10,100 nucleotides of DNA from Nitrososphaerota archaeon (GTDB taxonomy: Archaea; Iainarchaeota; Iainarchaeia; Iainarchaeales; VGJJ01). This document shows positions 1-5,978 of this stretch, in pieces (the stretch's first letter is position 1; each line of letters starts with the position of its first letter). The notes under the pieces were generated by a model. The model saw only the letters and a list, made by a program, of their open reading frames with translations. It searched no databases and was not told where the DNA came from. The stretch is taken from NCBI GenBank assembly GCA_020053155.1, contig JAGVNS010000114.1, positions 1 through 10,100 of the forward strand. Direction: 5' to 3'. The position numbers and the translations under genes were made by a program.

Positions 1-2071
1 AAACAGCATCATACGTATCGCCTGACATGGTCAATCGGGGACCGTATCCTATTCCGGTCGTTCCCGTCGAATTAACATTTGCATCGTCGTAGAAGAATGC
101 GTTGGCCAATTGGGCCGTAGTCATTCCACCCGGGGCGATGGTTGGGGCGTTAGCACCACCCAATCCAGACAGGAAGTCTGAAGTAGAGGTGTTGCTGTTG
201 ATGGTCGCTTTGGCGAATCGGACAAATCCGTCGGCGCGCAGGGTAATCCCTGCCGAGCTTCCGGGGTTGGGAACGCCGTATGTCACACCATTAATCGTAA
301 CCGCTCCGGCTGCGACCGTGTTAACATCTCTGATTCCCAAATCCGTTGTGAGACTTAATACTCCGCTCACTACACCATAGTCGACGGCCACACCATTCAG
401 GATGACCCCGTCTGCCACGTTGAAGTCTTGGCTGGCATTATTCATGTCGTAATACAACTGCTTGTTCCCATTATCAAAATTAAATGAGACTCCGTTGGAA
501 TTGTTTTGGGCAGTCGAATTCACGTTGACCCCTGCAGATGTGCCCGTTCCTGTCTCGGAACCGGCCTTAAGCCACATGGGAATAACGTGCAACGCATCGG
601 AGGCGTCGCGGAACTCGACTTCATTGTTTCCAATCTGGACATACGTCATCTCTTCTCCGGCTTTGAACCCATTGAAGGAGATTGAAAACAATCCTTCTCC
701 CAAAGCGCCCGTGCCATCCAACCATTCAAGGGAGGAAGGACCGTCGGCTCCGGCAGAGGTCAATGAACTGTTTTTGGAATACATGGGGTTGTCCACATCG
801 AATACCGAGGCGGGCATAGAGTCTATTGTCTCTTCAGCCGTCGTGTCGGGCGTTCCAATGTTGGACTTGGATCGCGTCTTGATGACAATCGAGGTTAATC
901 GATTGCTGGAAGCGGTCTCAAGCAAATTAACGACGTAGGGGCCGTTAATGTTTTCAGCATCCGCATCTTCGAGATAGGGATAATTCTCCCCGTCTTTCAA
1001 TCGTACCGAGGAAGTTCCAACCAGAACATCGACTGTTCCCTCATTGGTTCCGGTGTTGACCGAGGCAGAGTCTACGTAAATGTCTCCGCTCAGCACTTCG
1101 TCGCCCGAGGCATCCTCGAAGTCAATGAAGTTTCCGGCTGCAACCGTTTGGGTGTCAATAACGTTCCCTGCTTCATCCGTCAGGTTGAATTTGGCCTGAT
1201 AGGAAGTAGTAGCGGGTCCCGTGGCAACAACCGAAACAACGGTCGCCGTCAATGTTTGTCCGGCATAGTCTCCCACACCCGTCATGGTGAAGGATTCTCC
1301 AGCGACAAACGTCTGTTTGGCCTTATCTTCAATCAAACGGACTTCCAACACGGCATTGGAATCATCTTGATCCACTTTTTGGACCAAAAAGGTCTTTCCA
1401 AAGAATGGAATACGAATGTTATCGTCCGACGTGTCTGTGAAGTCAACGATGGTACCCGTCGCTGAGTCCGTGGGAATTCCGGATCCTAGACTCAATGTAT
1501 AGTTCAAATCCCCTGCGTCCATTACGGATATCAAGTCCTTCACATCCGAATCGGTGGTGTACTTGGCGTCCAATTGGACTCCCACTGTTTCTTTGACGTC
1601 AATATTCGTCGAACTGTCGTTGAATTTATAGGAAAGCGTCTTCTCTGTCAAAAAAGACAAAGGGTCCTTTCCAATAGACTGTTCGTATTCATTGGCCGAC
1701 CCACTAGAGGTCAGCTTGACATTATTGAATGTCTTTCCGCCTGTAACCGTTACCGTTCCCCCAAGGGACAAAACGGCGGCTAAATCAGTTACAACGGCTG
1801 TTCCGCTTTCGGAACCTGCTCCTCCAGTATATGCTTTCTCAACGACGGCGTTCGCCACAACGGCGCGGGCAATGTTTCCAGCCCATACCCCATCGGAGAC
1901 TGCGGCGGTTTTTCCAACAACAATGTTGACCACCGGGCTCATGTCGGCATCGTAAACGACCGAACTGGCCTCGCTGCTCGTAATCGCAGACACCATAGGG
2001 GCAACTGCGGCACCCAGCAACGCACCACCGGCGACAATGGCCGCTAGCTTGCGAATTTTCAATCCATTCAT
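1..2071 (-). CDS. S-layer protein, N-terminal 690 residues (runs off the left edge)
   Basis: The reading frame is open from the ATG at 2071 down to base 1, so the C-terminus is missing. Residues 1-29 form a signal peptide: basic start (KIRK), an Ala/Gly/Leu/Val core, and cleavage likely after VSA. The next part, with PVVNIVVGKTAAVSDG at about 46-61, matches from memory the start of mature Methanococcus-type S-layer proteins (S_layer_N family). An IPFFGKTFLV segment near 221-230 resembles the recurring 'GK-Y/F' strand of these proteins. The visible part is rich in Ala, Gly, Thr, Val, Ser and Asp, has no cysteine, and carries nine N-X-S/T sequons (N151, 190, 296, 434, 518, 523, 545, 627, 667), which fits a secreted, N-glycosylated surface protein. 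It should be exported by Sec and assemble as the cell-envelope lattice. At over 690 residues it is longer than the roughly 560-600 residues usual in Methanococcus. Start choice is supported by the signal peptide and the ribosome binding site. Confidence 0.88.
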   Translation of the reverse strand, partial: MNGLKIRKLAAIVAGGALLGAAVAPMVSAITSSEASSVVYDADMSPVVNIVVGKTAAVSDGVWAGNIARAVVANAVVEKAYTGGAGSESGTAVVTDLAAVLSLGGTVTVTGGKTFNNVKLTSSGSANEYEQSIGKDPLSFLTEKTLSYKFNDSSTNIDVKETVGVQLDAKYTTDSDVKDLISVMDAGDLNYTLSLGSGIPTDSATGTIVDFTDTSDDNIRIPFFGKTFLVQKVDQDDSNAVLEVRLIEDKAKQTFVAGESFTMTGVGDYAGQTLTATVVSVVATGPATTSYQAKFNLTDEAGNVIDTQTVAAGNFIDFEDASGDEVLSGDIYVDSASVNTGTNEGTVDVLVGTSSVRLKDGENYPYLEDADAENINGPYVVNLLETASSNRLTSIVIKTRSKSNIGTPDTTAEETIDSMPASVFDVDNPMYSKNSSLTSAGADGPSSLEWLDGTGALGEGLFSISFNGFKAGEEMTYVQIGNNEVEFRDASDALHVIPMWLKAGSETGTGTSAGVNVNSTAQNNSNGVSFNFDNGNKQLYYDMNNASQDFNVADGVILNGVAVDYGVVSGVLSLTTDLGIRDVNTVAAGAVTINGVTYGVPNPGSSAGITLRADGFVRFAKATINSNTSTSDFLSGLGGANAPTIAPGGMTTAQLANAFFYDDANVNSTGTTGIGYGPRLTMSGDTYDAV

Positions 2072-2078
2072 TTGTGCT

Positions 2079-2085
2079 TCACCTC
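2079..2085 (-). promoter_or_regulatory. Shine-Dalgarno site of the S-layer gene
   Basis: On the minus strand GAGGTGA lies 7 nt upstream of the ATG at 2071. It matches the complement of the conserved 3' end of archaeal 16S rRNA. It is the clearest ribosome binding site in the window and fits a highly translated surface protein. Confidence 0.8.
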
Positions 2086-2176
2086 ACGAATCACAACGAG
2101 CGTTCCGCACCAATACAACTACCAATGACAGACGGTATCAGTGACTGGCTCATTAGAGGGGTATCAAGCCTCCAGG

Positions 2177-2193
2177 CATTTAAATATCTTTCG
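2177..2193 (-). promoter_or_regulatory. Candidate BRE/TATA promoter of the S-layer gene
   Basis: The minus strand reads CGAAAGATATTTAAATG, a purine-rich BRE-like start followed by an A/T-only TATA core. With the usual archaeal spacing, transcription would start near 2156 and leave a leader of about 85 nt that includes the Shine-Dalgarno site. This is the better of two candidates upstream of the gene. Confidence 0.6.
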
Positions 2194-2229
2194 AGTTTTG
2201 TCCGGCATTTGTCGAACCCCCTGTCCCGG

Positions 2230-2238
2230 CTTATAAAG
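2230..2238. promoter_or_regulatory. Second TATA-like element, CTTATAAAG
   Basis: This A/T element is nearly symmetric and could act on either strand. On the minus strand it would place a start near 2208 and give the S-layer mRNA a leader of about 135 nt. On the plus strand it would start a transcript near 2260 that runs into the purine-rich stretch. Its use is undecided. Confidence 0.3.
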
Positions 2239-2359
2239 AATCTGCCCAAAACCATGGGACAATCATCGTACTGCACTCAGACAATCCTCGAAACATGGAG
2301 GGTGGAGAAATGGAAAAGGTATCCAGAGAGGGGACCCCCCGAGGGAATAAAGGGGAATG

Positions 2360-2367
2360 AAAAAAAA
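2360..2367 (-). terminator. T8 tract, candidate terminator of the winged-helix gene
   Basis: Eight consecutive T on the minus strand lie about 105 nt after the stop codon of the gene that ends at 2472. The surrounding minus strand is pyrimidine-rich. Archaeal RNA polymerase commonly terminates at such T-tracts. Position and strand fit, but there are no RNA data. Confidence 0.4.
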
Positions 2368-2447
2368 GGGACCGAACATAGAAAGAATGGATAAAGCAGG
2401 GAAAAATGAGAGGGAGGCACCACCCCTGGGGTAGGGGAGGGGTCACG

Positions 2448-2467
2448 ACTCAGTATACTACTCAGTA
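2448..2467. repeat. Two direct copies of ACTCAGTA, 12 bp apart
   Basis: ACTCAGTA occurs at 2448-2455 and again at 2460-2467, just beyond the stop codon of the winged-helix gene. The 12-bp period is close to one helical turn, so a paired protein site is possible, but two short copies could also be chance. Confidence 0.4.
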
Positions 2468-2471
2468 ACTA

Positions 2472-3188
2472 CTATATGGTAGGCAAATCCTCAGGCAATG
2501 AGGAAGGAGCACTTTGGAGTTTGGGTTGAAGGGAGTGGGCTTTCTGTACTCCCGCATAAAACTGGGTGTTGAACTCTTCAACCTTCTTTCGGGAGAGAAT
2601 CCCCATAATGTAATTCGCGTACGCGTGGACCATTTCCGTCATATCCACCAACCCATTCTGGAAATCATCCAGGGTAAACTCTATTTTGGTGGGTTTGATC
2701 ACTTCCACCGAGGCCGGGCCGTAAAAGAACATCAACCGCACCAGGGCGCGGAAATCGCGTACAGAAAGATTGACCTCCGCAAAGGTAGAGTACTTTTCTT
2801 CTATTTTTTCCACTTTTTCCACGGTGGAGGCGTACACGTTGAAGAATGGTTCATTTTTGAGATTGGTGAGAATCTTATCTACCTGCCCCTTTACCAATTC
2901 TTCCTCGACTCCCTGCACCTCAATCACTATTTTGACCCGGAAGGGATTATCATCATCGGCTTCCATCCCCTTGCGGCGCTTCATCTCCTGCATCACTTCC
3001 TCTTTCAACACGTACAATGGAGGTGTTCCCTGGAGGGAAACCAGTTTCAATTGCATGAGAGATTTCATCTCACTTTGAATGTCCATGTGTTTCATTTGCG
3101 TTCGCTCGGCCAGCGTTTCCAAGCTTAACGGGCCGTTTAACAATGCGGCGCAAAGCTTCTTTTGAACGTCTGAAAAGTTGAGGGCCAT
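2472..3188 (-). CDS. Winged-helix protein with a second, unassigned archaeal domain
   Basis: I do not recognise a named gene. Residues about 5-62 look like a winged helix-turn-helix: a helix with KKLCAALLNG, then PLSLETLAERTQM and a recognition-helix-like stretch ending LKLVSL. A charged linker (about 63-82, KRRKGMEADDD) leads to a second domain at about 84-198 with alternating strands and helices (VKIVIEVQG, STFAEVNLSV, FYGPASVEVI, FTLDDFQNGL). Its pattern recalls small conserved hypothetical proteins of archaea, possibly a ferredoxin-like fold. The tail after about 215 is Ser/Pro/Gln-rich and probably disordered. There is no signal peptide or membrane segment. A regulator or nucleic-acid-binding role is inference from the winged helix. 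The ATG at 3188 (238 residues) is preferred over the in-frame TTG at 3206, because a TATA element centred at 3215.5 predicts transcription from about 3190. It is divergent from the BofA-like gene. Confidence 0.75.
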   Translation of the reverse strand: MALNFSDVQKKLCAALLNGPLSLETLAERTQMKHMDIQSEMKSLMQLKLVSLQGTPPLYVLKEEVMQEMKRRKGMEADDDNPFRVKIVIEVQGVEEELVKGQVDKILTNLKNEPFFNVYASTVEKVEKIEEKYSTFAEVNLSVRDFRALVRLMFFYGPASVEVIKPTKIEFTLDDFQNGLVDMTEMVHAYANYIMGILSRKKVEEFNTQFYAGVQKAHSLQPKLQSAPSSLPEDLPTI

Positions 3189-3211
3189 GCGCTGAAAGGG
3201 AGACAACCCCT

Positions 3212-3219
3212 TTTTATAT
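3212..3219 (-). promoter_or_regulatory. TATA box of the winged-helix gene
   Basis: The minus strand reads ATATAAAA inside a longer A/T run. Its centre is about 27 bp upstream of the ATG at 3188, which predicts a leaderless or nearly leaderless mRNA and excludes the upstream TTG as the likely start. Confidence 0.65.
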
Positions 3220-3242
3220 TATACTCGGAGGGGAAGACGGAA

Positions 3243-3250
3243 TATTTAAA
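3243..3250 (+). promoter_or_regulatory. TATA box of the BofA-like gene
   Basis: TATTTAAA is centred 26-29 bp before the possible starts (GTG at 3269, ATG at 3275), so the mRNA should begin near 3272 and be almost leaderless. It lies only 23 bp from the opposing TATA box at 3212-3219. Confidence 0.65.
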
Positions 3251-3274
3251 ACAAAACAATGACATAAAGTGATA

Positions 3275-3568
3275 ATGCCCATTTTGTTTCAAGTGCAGGC
3301 AGTCACAGATACACTGACAAACCCCATTTCGGGAAACATCTCCTGGTTGCTCGTGGGGGTGGGTCTGTTTATTGCAGCCATTGTTGTTTTGTTTTTTCTC
3401 AAAAACATTATTGTGAACACCGTGTTAGGTTTGATTGGGTGGGGGATTCTCACCTACATCCTCCAAATTCACTTGCCCTTCTGGCCCTCACTAGTAGTGA
3501 GTGCCGTGTTTGGGTTGGCTGGGCTGGGGGCGATGGTCATTCTTACGGTGCTGGGGATTGTGATTTAA
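3275..3568 (+). CDS. Small three-helix membrane protein, BofA-like
   Basis: This 97-residue protein has three hydrophobic segments at about 21-42, 44-63 and 70-97, with few charged residues. The stretch KNIIVNTVLGLIGWGILTYI (43-62) followed by a Gly-rich final helix recalls the BofA family (pro-sigma-K processing inhibitor), which has a K-x-x-x-N-T-x-x-G pattern and short archaeal members of unknown role. Archaea have no sigma-K, so the bacterial sporulation function cannot carry over; a membrane-partner role is possible but not shown. The start is the ATG at 3275. An in-frame GTG two codons upstream (3269) is an alternative, but the TATA box places the mRNA start near 3272. The gene converges on the PAC2 gene with only 6 bp between the stop codons. 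Assignment rests on motif memory only. Confidence 0.7.
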   Translation: MPILFQVQAVTDTLTNPISGNISWLLVGVGLFIAAIVVLFFLKNIIVNTVLGLIGWGILTYILQIHLPFWPSLVVSAVFGLAGLGAMVILTVLGIVI

Positions 3569-3576
3569 TTTTTTTT
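3569..3576 (+). terminator. T8 tract after the BofA-like gene
   Basis: Eight T follow directly on the TAA stop at 3566-3568 on the plus strand. This is a typical archaeal T-tract terminator. It overlaps the stop codon of the convergent PAC2 gene (3575-3577). Confidence 0.6.
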
Positions 3577-4348
3577 ACCGCACGTAGGGTAAATCCAATT
3601 TCTTGTTTCCGCTTTCTTCGGCTTGCATGGTTTCGGAGAGTTTTTGGAATGCTTTCTCAATCTCTTTTGATTCCGCATCCATCTTGTCCATCTTGAGCTT
3701 GAATCCGAACTTTTTGATGAGCAAATCCAACACCACTTTACTGGCGCCCGGATCCCCATACACTAATCGTGCAGAGGTTTCCCCCATCAAACAAATGCCG
3801 GGAATTCCTTGCATTTTTCCAATGCCTAACAATAATCCTGCGTGACCCCAAATCGTTCCTTCGGATTCGTTGGGTTTGACCCCATTCTTTTTCCACATAT
3901 CAAGCGTTTTTTTATCCGTAGCGGCCGCAATCACGTGCGGGGTTATTTTCATGCGCTGCTCCCCCACGTTCAACCCTGCAATGGTGCAAATGTGCGAAAT
4001 TTTTAGTTCTTTAAACGCCACCACGAGCGTGCGGGAAAAATCGTACTGGTCCGCGATGGTGCCTCCCTGGTCCCAGTTGGGAATGACGGGTCCTGCTACA
4101 AAATAGAATGATTTCCCTTTGTAGGAGAGATAATAAATGCTATCTTTGAATAATTCGGTGACTCCGCCCTTGGTGATAACGGCGGGTGGAAAAGAGTCGC
4201 TTAGCACTTCAGCAATCTTTTTGGGCTTGAGTTCTTTTACTAAATAATCTACGACAATCTTTCCTACCAACCCGATGCCTGGAAGGCCCACGAAAACCAC
4301 TCCGTCTTTGACGGGGGGTTTTTCCATGAGAAAAACTTGAGTGGCCAT
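3575..4348 (-). CDS. PAC2-family protein (proteasome assembly chaperone homologue)
   Basis: The 257-residue protein matches the PAC2 family, whose archaeal members (PbaA/PbaB type) and eukaryotic relatives act in proteasome assembly. Visible family features are the N-terminal GLPGIGLVGKIVVDYLV (21-37), the FVAGPVIPNWD region (83-93), a TIAGLNVGE strand-turn (122-130), GLLLGIGKMQGIPGICLMGE (171-190, buried core) and a charged C-terminal helix (about 218-243). The last residues are LDLPYVR; a conserved terminal Tyr-containing tail occurs in this family, but it does not fit the strict hydrophobic-Tyr-any proteasome motif. It is cytoplasmic. The start is 2 bp after the aIF2-alpha stop codon, so both are surely co-transcribed and probably translationally coupled; no good separate ribosome site is seen. 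A PAC2 gene next to aIF2-alpha is a recurrent archaeal arrangement. The exact partner cannot be read from sequence. Confidence 0.88.
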   Translation of the reverse strand: MATQVFLMEKPPVKDGVVFVGLPGIGLVGKIVVDYLVKELKPKKIAEVLSDSFPPAVITKGGVTELFKDSIYYLSYKGKSFYFVAGPVIPNWDQGGTIADQYDFSRTLVVAFKELKISHICTIAGLNVGEQRMKITPHVIAAATDKKTLDMWKKNGVKPNESEGTIWGHAGLLLGIGKMQGIPGICLMGETSARLVYGDPGASKVVLDLLIKKFGFKLKMDKMDAESKEIEKAFQKLSETMQAEESGNKKLDLPYVR

Positions 4349-4350
4349 AC

Positions 4351-5241
4351 CTATGCTTCCTGCCGGGCGAAAGACATGGCACCATAAGAACCTATGTTTT
4401 TCTGCACTTTTTCCTGCACTTGAGAAAGGGCTTTTTCGGCAAGCTTGAAATCAAACGAAACCACTTTCACCATGTACTTTCCCGCCCCCAAATAGGTGTA
4501 GTGGACGGTTGCACTATGCACGCCTTTCGCTCCCTCCAACAAGGCGGATTTTACCCGCTCAACGCCATCCGGGGCGGTGCAGGCGATGGACAACGTACCC
4601 TTCACTTCTTTTTCCGTGGGGCGGATGTTCTTTTGAATCGTGTCCACCAAAAAAGGGAGCCATTCTTTTGGAACAATTCCTTCCGCCGCAAGAGCACCTT
4701 CCAATGCAATGGCTTCAAACGCAGTGGGAAGGGAACCAAAACTTTTCATGAGGGGCTCGGCGACTTCCTTCCATCCCTCTTCGAGGGTCTTTTCCCGCGC
4801 CTTCGCCATGATTTCCACGAGCTTCTTGTTGCGGTTGAGCTGCTTGTATTCTTCAATGCGCAATCGTTGTTGCCGCTCGGACACTTTGGTCAACGACAAA
4901 TCGATTTGGAGTTTTTCGAAATCCACTTTTTGCACCAACGCGGCACGCATCTGTCCCTCGCGAACGTAATTCCGAATGTTTTTGATCCAGCTGGATTCCA
5001 CTTGCGAAATGTGAACGAATCCCGTGGCCCCTTCATATTCAAGAAGGGAGCAGAAAACCCCATAATCCAACACCTTGTCTATCTTGACGATGACAATTTC
5101 CCCAAATTGGGGCCATTTCTTAACGTGCTGGTTGCGCGGGTTGGGGGCCGCTATAGTTGTGCGTGGAGAAAAATGGGGACGATTTCCCCCCGAATGCGGG
5201 CGGGAATGAAAGGACCGGCCATGCGGAGTGTACGGGGGCAT
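4351..5241 (-). CDS. eif2a: Translation initiation factor aIF2, alpha subunit
   Basis: The alpha subunit of the heterotrimeric factor aIF2 helps bring initiator Met-tRNA to the small ribosomal subunit. Domain order is as expected: S1/OB domain at about 43-118 (FGEIVIVKIDKVLDYGVF, then GFVHISQVESSWIKNIRNYV and LQIDLSLTKV), a helical domain at about 120-205 (with PKEWLPFLVD), and a C-terminal alpha/beta domain at about 213-285 (TYLGAGKYMVKVVSFD). The length, 296, exceeds the roughly 260-275 usual in archaea because of an N-terminal extension of about 40 residues rich in Pro, His, Arg, Ser and Asn. The ATG at 5241 is supported by a TATA box centred about 26 bp upstream; with no other methionine before the S1 domain, the extension is probably real. 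By rough alignment the site of eukaryotic Ser51 is Glu82. It has its own promoter after gins51 and is followed by the PAC2 gene. Confidence 0.95.
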   Translation of the reverse strand: MPPYTPHGRSFHSRPHSGGNRPHFSPRTTIAAPNPRNQHVKKWPQFGEIVIVKIDKVLDYGVFCSLLEYEGATGFVHISQVESSWIKNIRNYVREGQMRAALVQKVDFEKLQIDLSLTKVSERQQRLRIEEYKQLNRNKKLVEIMAKAREKTLEEGWKEVAEPLMKSFGSLPTAFEAIALEGALAAEGIVPKEWLPFLVDTIQKNIRPTEKEVKGTLSIACTAPDGVERVKSALLEGAKGVHSATVHYTYLGAGKYMVKVVSFDFKLAEKALSQVQEKVQKNIGSYGAMSFARQEA

Positions 5242-5263
5242 AAACGAAATGGGGCGCTAAAGA

Positions 5264-5271
5264 ATTATAAA
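5264..5271 (-). promoter_or_regulatory. TATA box of eif2a
   Basis: TTTATAAT on the minus strand lies in the 42-bp gap between gins51 and eif2a. Its centre is about 26 bp before the ATG at 5241, which predicts a leaderless mRNA and an independent promoter for eif2a plus the PAC2 gene. Confidence 0.7.
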
Positions 5272-5283
5272 CGCCTGCCAGAC

Positions 5284-5955
5284 TCACGCGACTTTCTCTC
5301 CAAGTTTTCGCGAAACGAACAATTGGGCAATTTTGGATGGAAGGTCAACCACTTGACCCGTTTTGTAGGGGCCGTACTCCTTCAAATCCGTTCCCACAAA
5401 ACTGGGAATTTCAGAGAGAATGCGCACGGGCCAAAAATCGGCAAGAGGTTGCGTGGAATGCGTAAGTGGTTCGGTGGAACCATCTTGCACGGCCTCTTTT
5501 TCGTTTTCTTCCATCTTTTCTTTTTTTATTTCAAGGGGAGGGGAAACCATTGAAACGAACCCCCCATTGGCATCCAAAACGGATTTGGTCAATCGGCGGT
5601 GGGCACGGAGAACGTCATACAGCGATGAAAAAACCTTTTTCTCTTCCGCGGCCATGTGAGCGGTATCCGTTTCTTCGAGTTGGGCGGAGACTAATGCACT
5701 GTTCAACAATTTTTTTTCGCGCACCACAAACCACTCATCCACGAGTTTCTTCAGATTCCCGAAATCGCGTGCACGGGAGGCGTTCAAGTCCTTCAGGGAA
5801 TCGAAATACTTCTTCCTTTCTTCTTCCACCAGCACGTTCAGTTGGGCAAAAAAATCGTCGGGCACCTCTACGAGGCGTGACGTGCTCTTTTCCAGGCGGT
5901 AAATTCTCCGCATCTCCTCAAAATCCAACATTTTCCCAACCCATTCCTTTCCCAT
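5284..5955 (-). CDS. gins51: GINS complex subunit Gins51
   Basis: GINS joins MCM helicase and a Cdc45/RecJ-like protein in the archaeal replicative helicase complex. The domain order is A then B, typical of Gins51 (also called Gins15). The helical A domain spans about 9-130 (FEEMRRIYRLEKSTSRLVEV, then a long charged helical region). A Glu/Lys/Ser/Thr-rich linker, probably flexible, covers about 131-174. The small beta-rich B domain is at about 175-220 (VRILSEIPSFVGTDLKEYGP, then VVDLPSKIAQLFV). Length 223 is normal to slightly long. The ATG at 5955 gives the longest form. The ATG at 5931, starting MLDFEEM, fits the usual family start better and is a serious alternative; neither has a strong ribosome site. 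The gene follows priS by 23 bp and is likely co-transcribed with it, matching the frequent archaeal pairing of these two replication genes. Confidence 0.9.
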   Translation of the reverse strand: MGKEWVGKMLDFEEMRRIYRLEKSTSRLVEVPDDFFAQLNVLVEEERKKYFDSLKDLNASRARDFGNLKKLVDEWFVVREKKLLNSALVSAQLEETDTAHMAAEEKKVFSSLYDVLRAHRRLTKSVLDANGGFVSMVSPPLEIKKEKMEENEKEAVQDGSTEPLTHSTQPLADFWPVRILSEIPSFVGTDLKEYGPYKTGQVVDLPSKIAQLFVSRKLGEKVA

Positions 5956-5978
5956 TCATTCCATCATTTCTCTTTTTA

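Larger units (their letters stand above)
2240..2471. other. Gene-free, purine-rich intergenic stretch
   Basis: No convincing protein gene lies here. From about 2290 to 2445 the plus strand is dominated by A and G, with G4-G5 runs and an A8 run; the minus strand is correspondingly pyrimidine-rich. It contains a possible 6-bp hairpin (ACCCCT at 2422-2427, AGGGGT at 2438-2443, 10-nt loop). It lies downstream of the winged-helix gene and upstream of the S-layer promoter, so it may be a 3' untranslated and termination region for the former. A function beyond that is not visible. Confidence 0.5.

Noticed and set aside
102..1955. Several short plus-strand ORFs opposite the S-layer gene
   Set aside because: The minus strand is open for 690 codons with a signal peptide and S-layer motifs; the plus-strand ORFs are shadows.
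2139..2147. CAGTGACTG odd palindrome in the S-layer leader as a possible operator
   Set aside because: Arms of only four bases are expected by chance and there is no second copy.
2074..2446. Small ORFs in the region upstream of the S-layer gene (plus 2074-2394, minus 2091-2276, minus 2231-2446)
   Set aside because: They overlap the S-layer promoter and leader, lack ribosome sites at their starts, and have biased compositions that follow the purine/pyrimidine skew.
2514..3128. Plus-strand ORF of 204 codons
   Set aside because: It is antisense to the winged-helix gene and is an implausible His/Phe-rich sequence; the minus-strand frame has its own TATA box and domain structure.
4420..5553. Plus-strand ORF of 377 codons
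   Set aside because: It is antisense to aIF2-alpha and the end of Gins51, both with clear family motifs. It is rich in Phe, His, Arg and Gly without domain features, as expected for a shadow frame.
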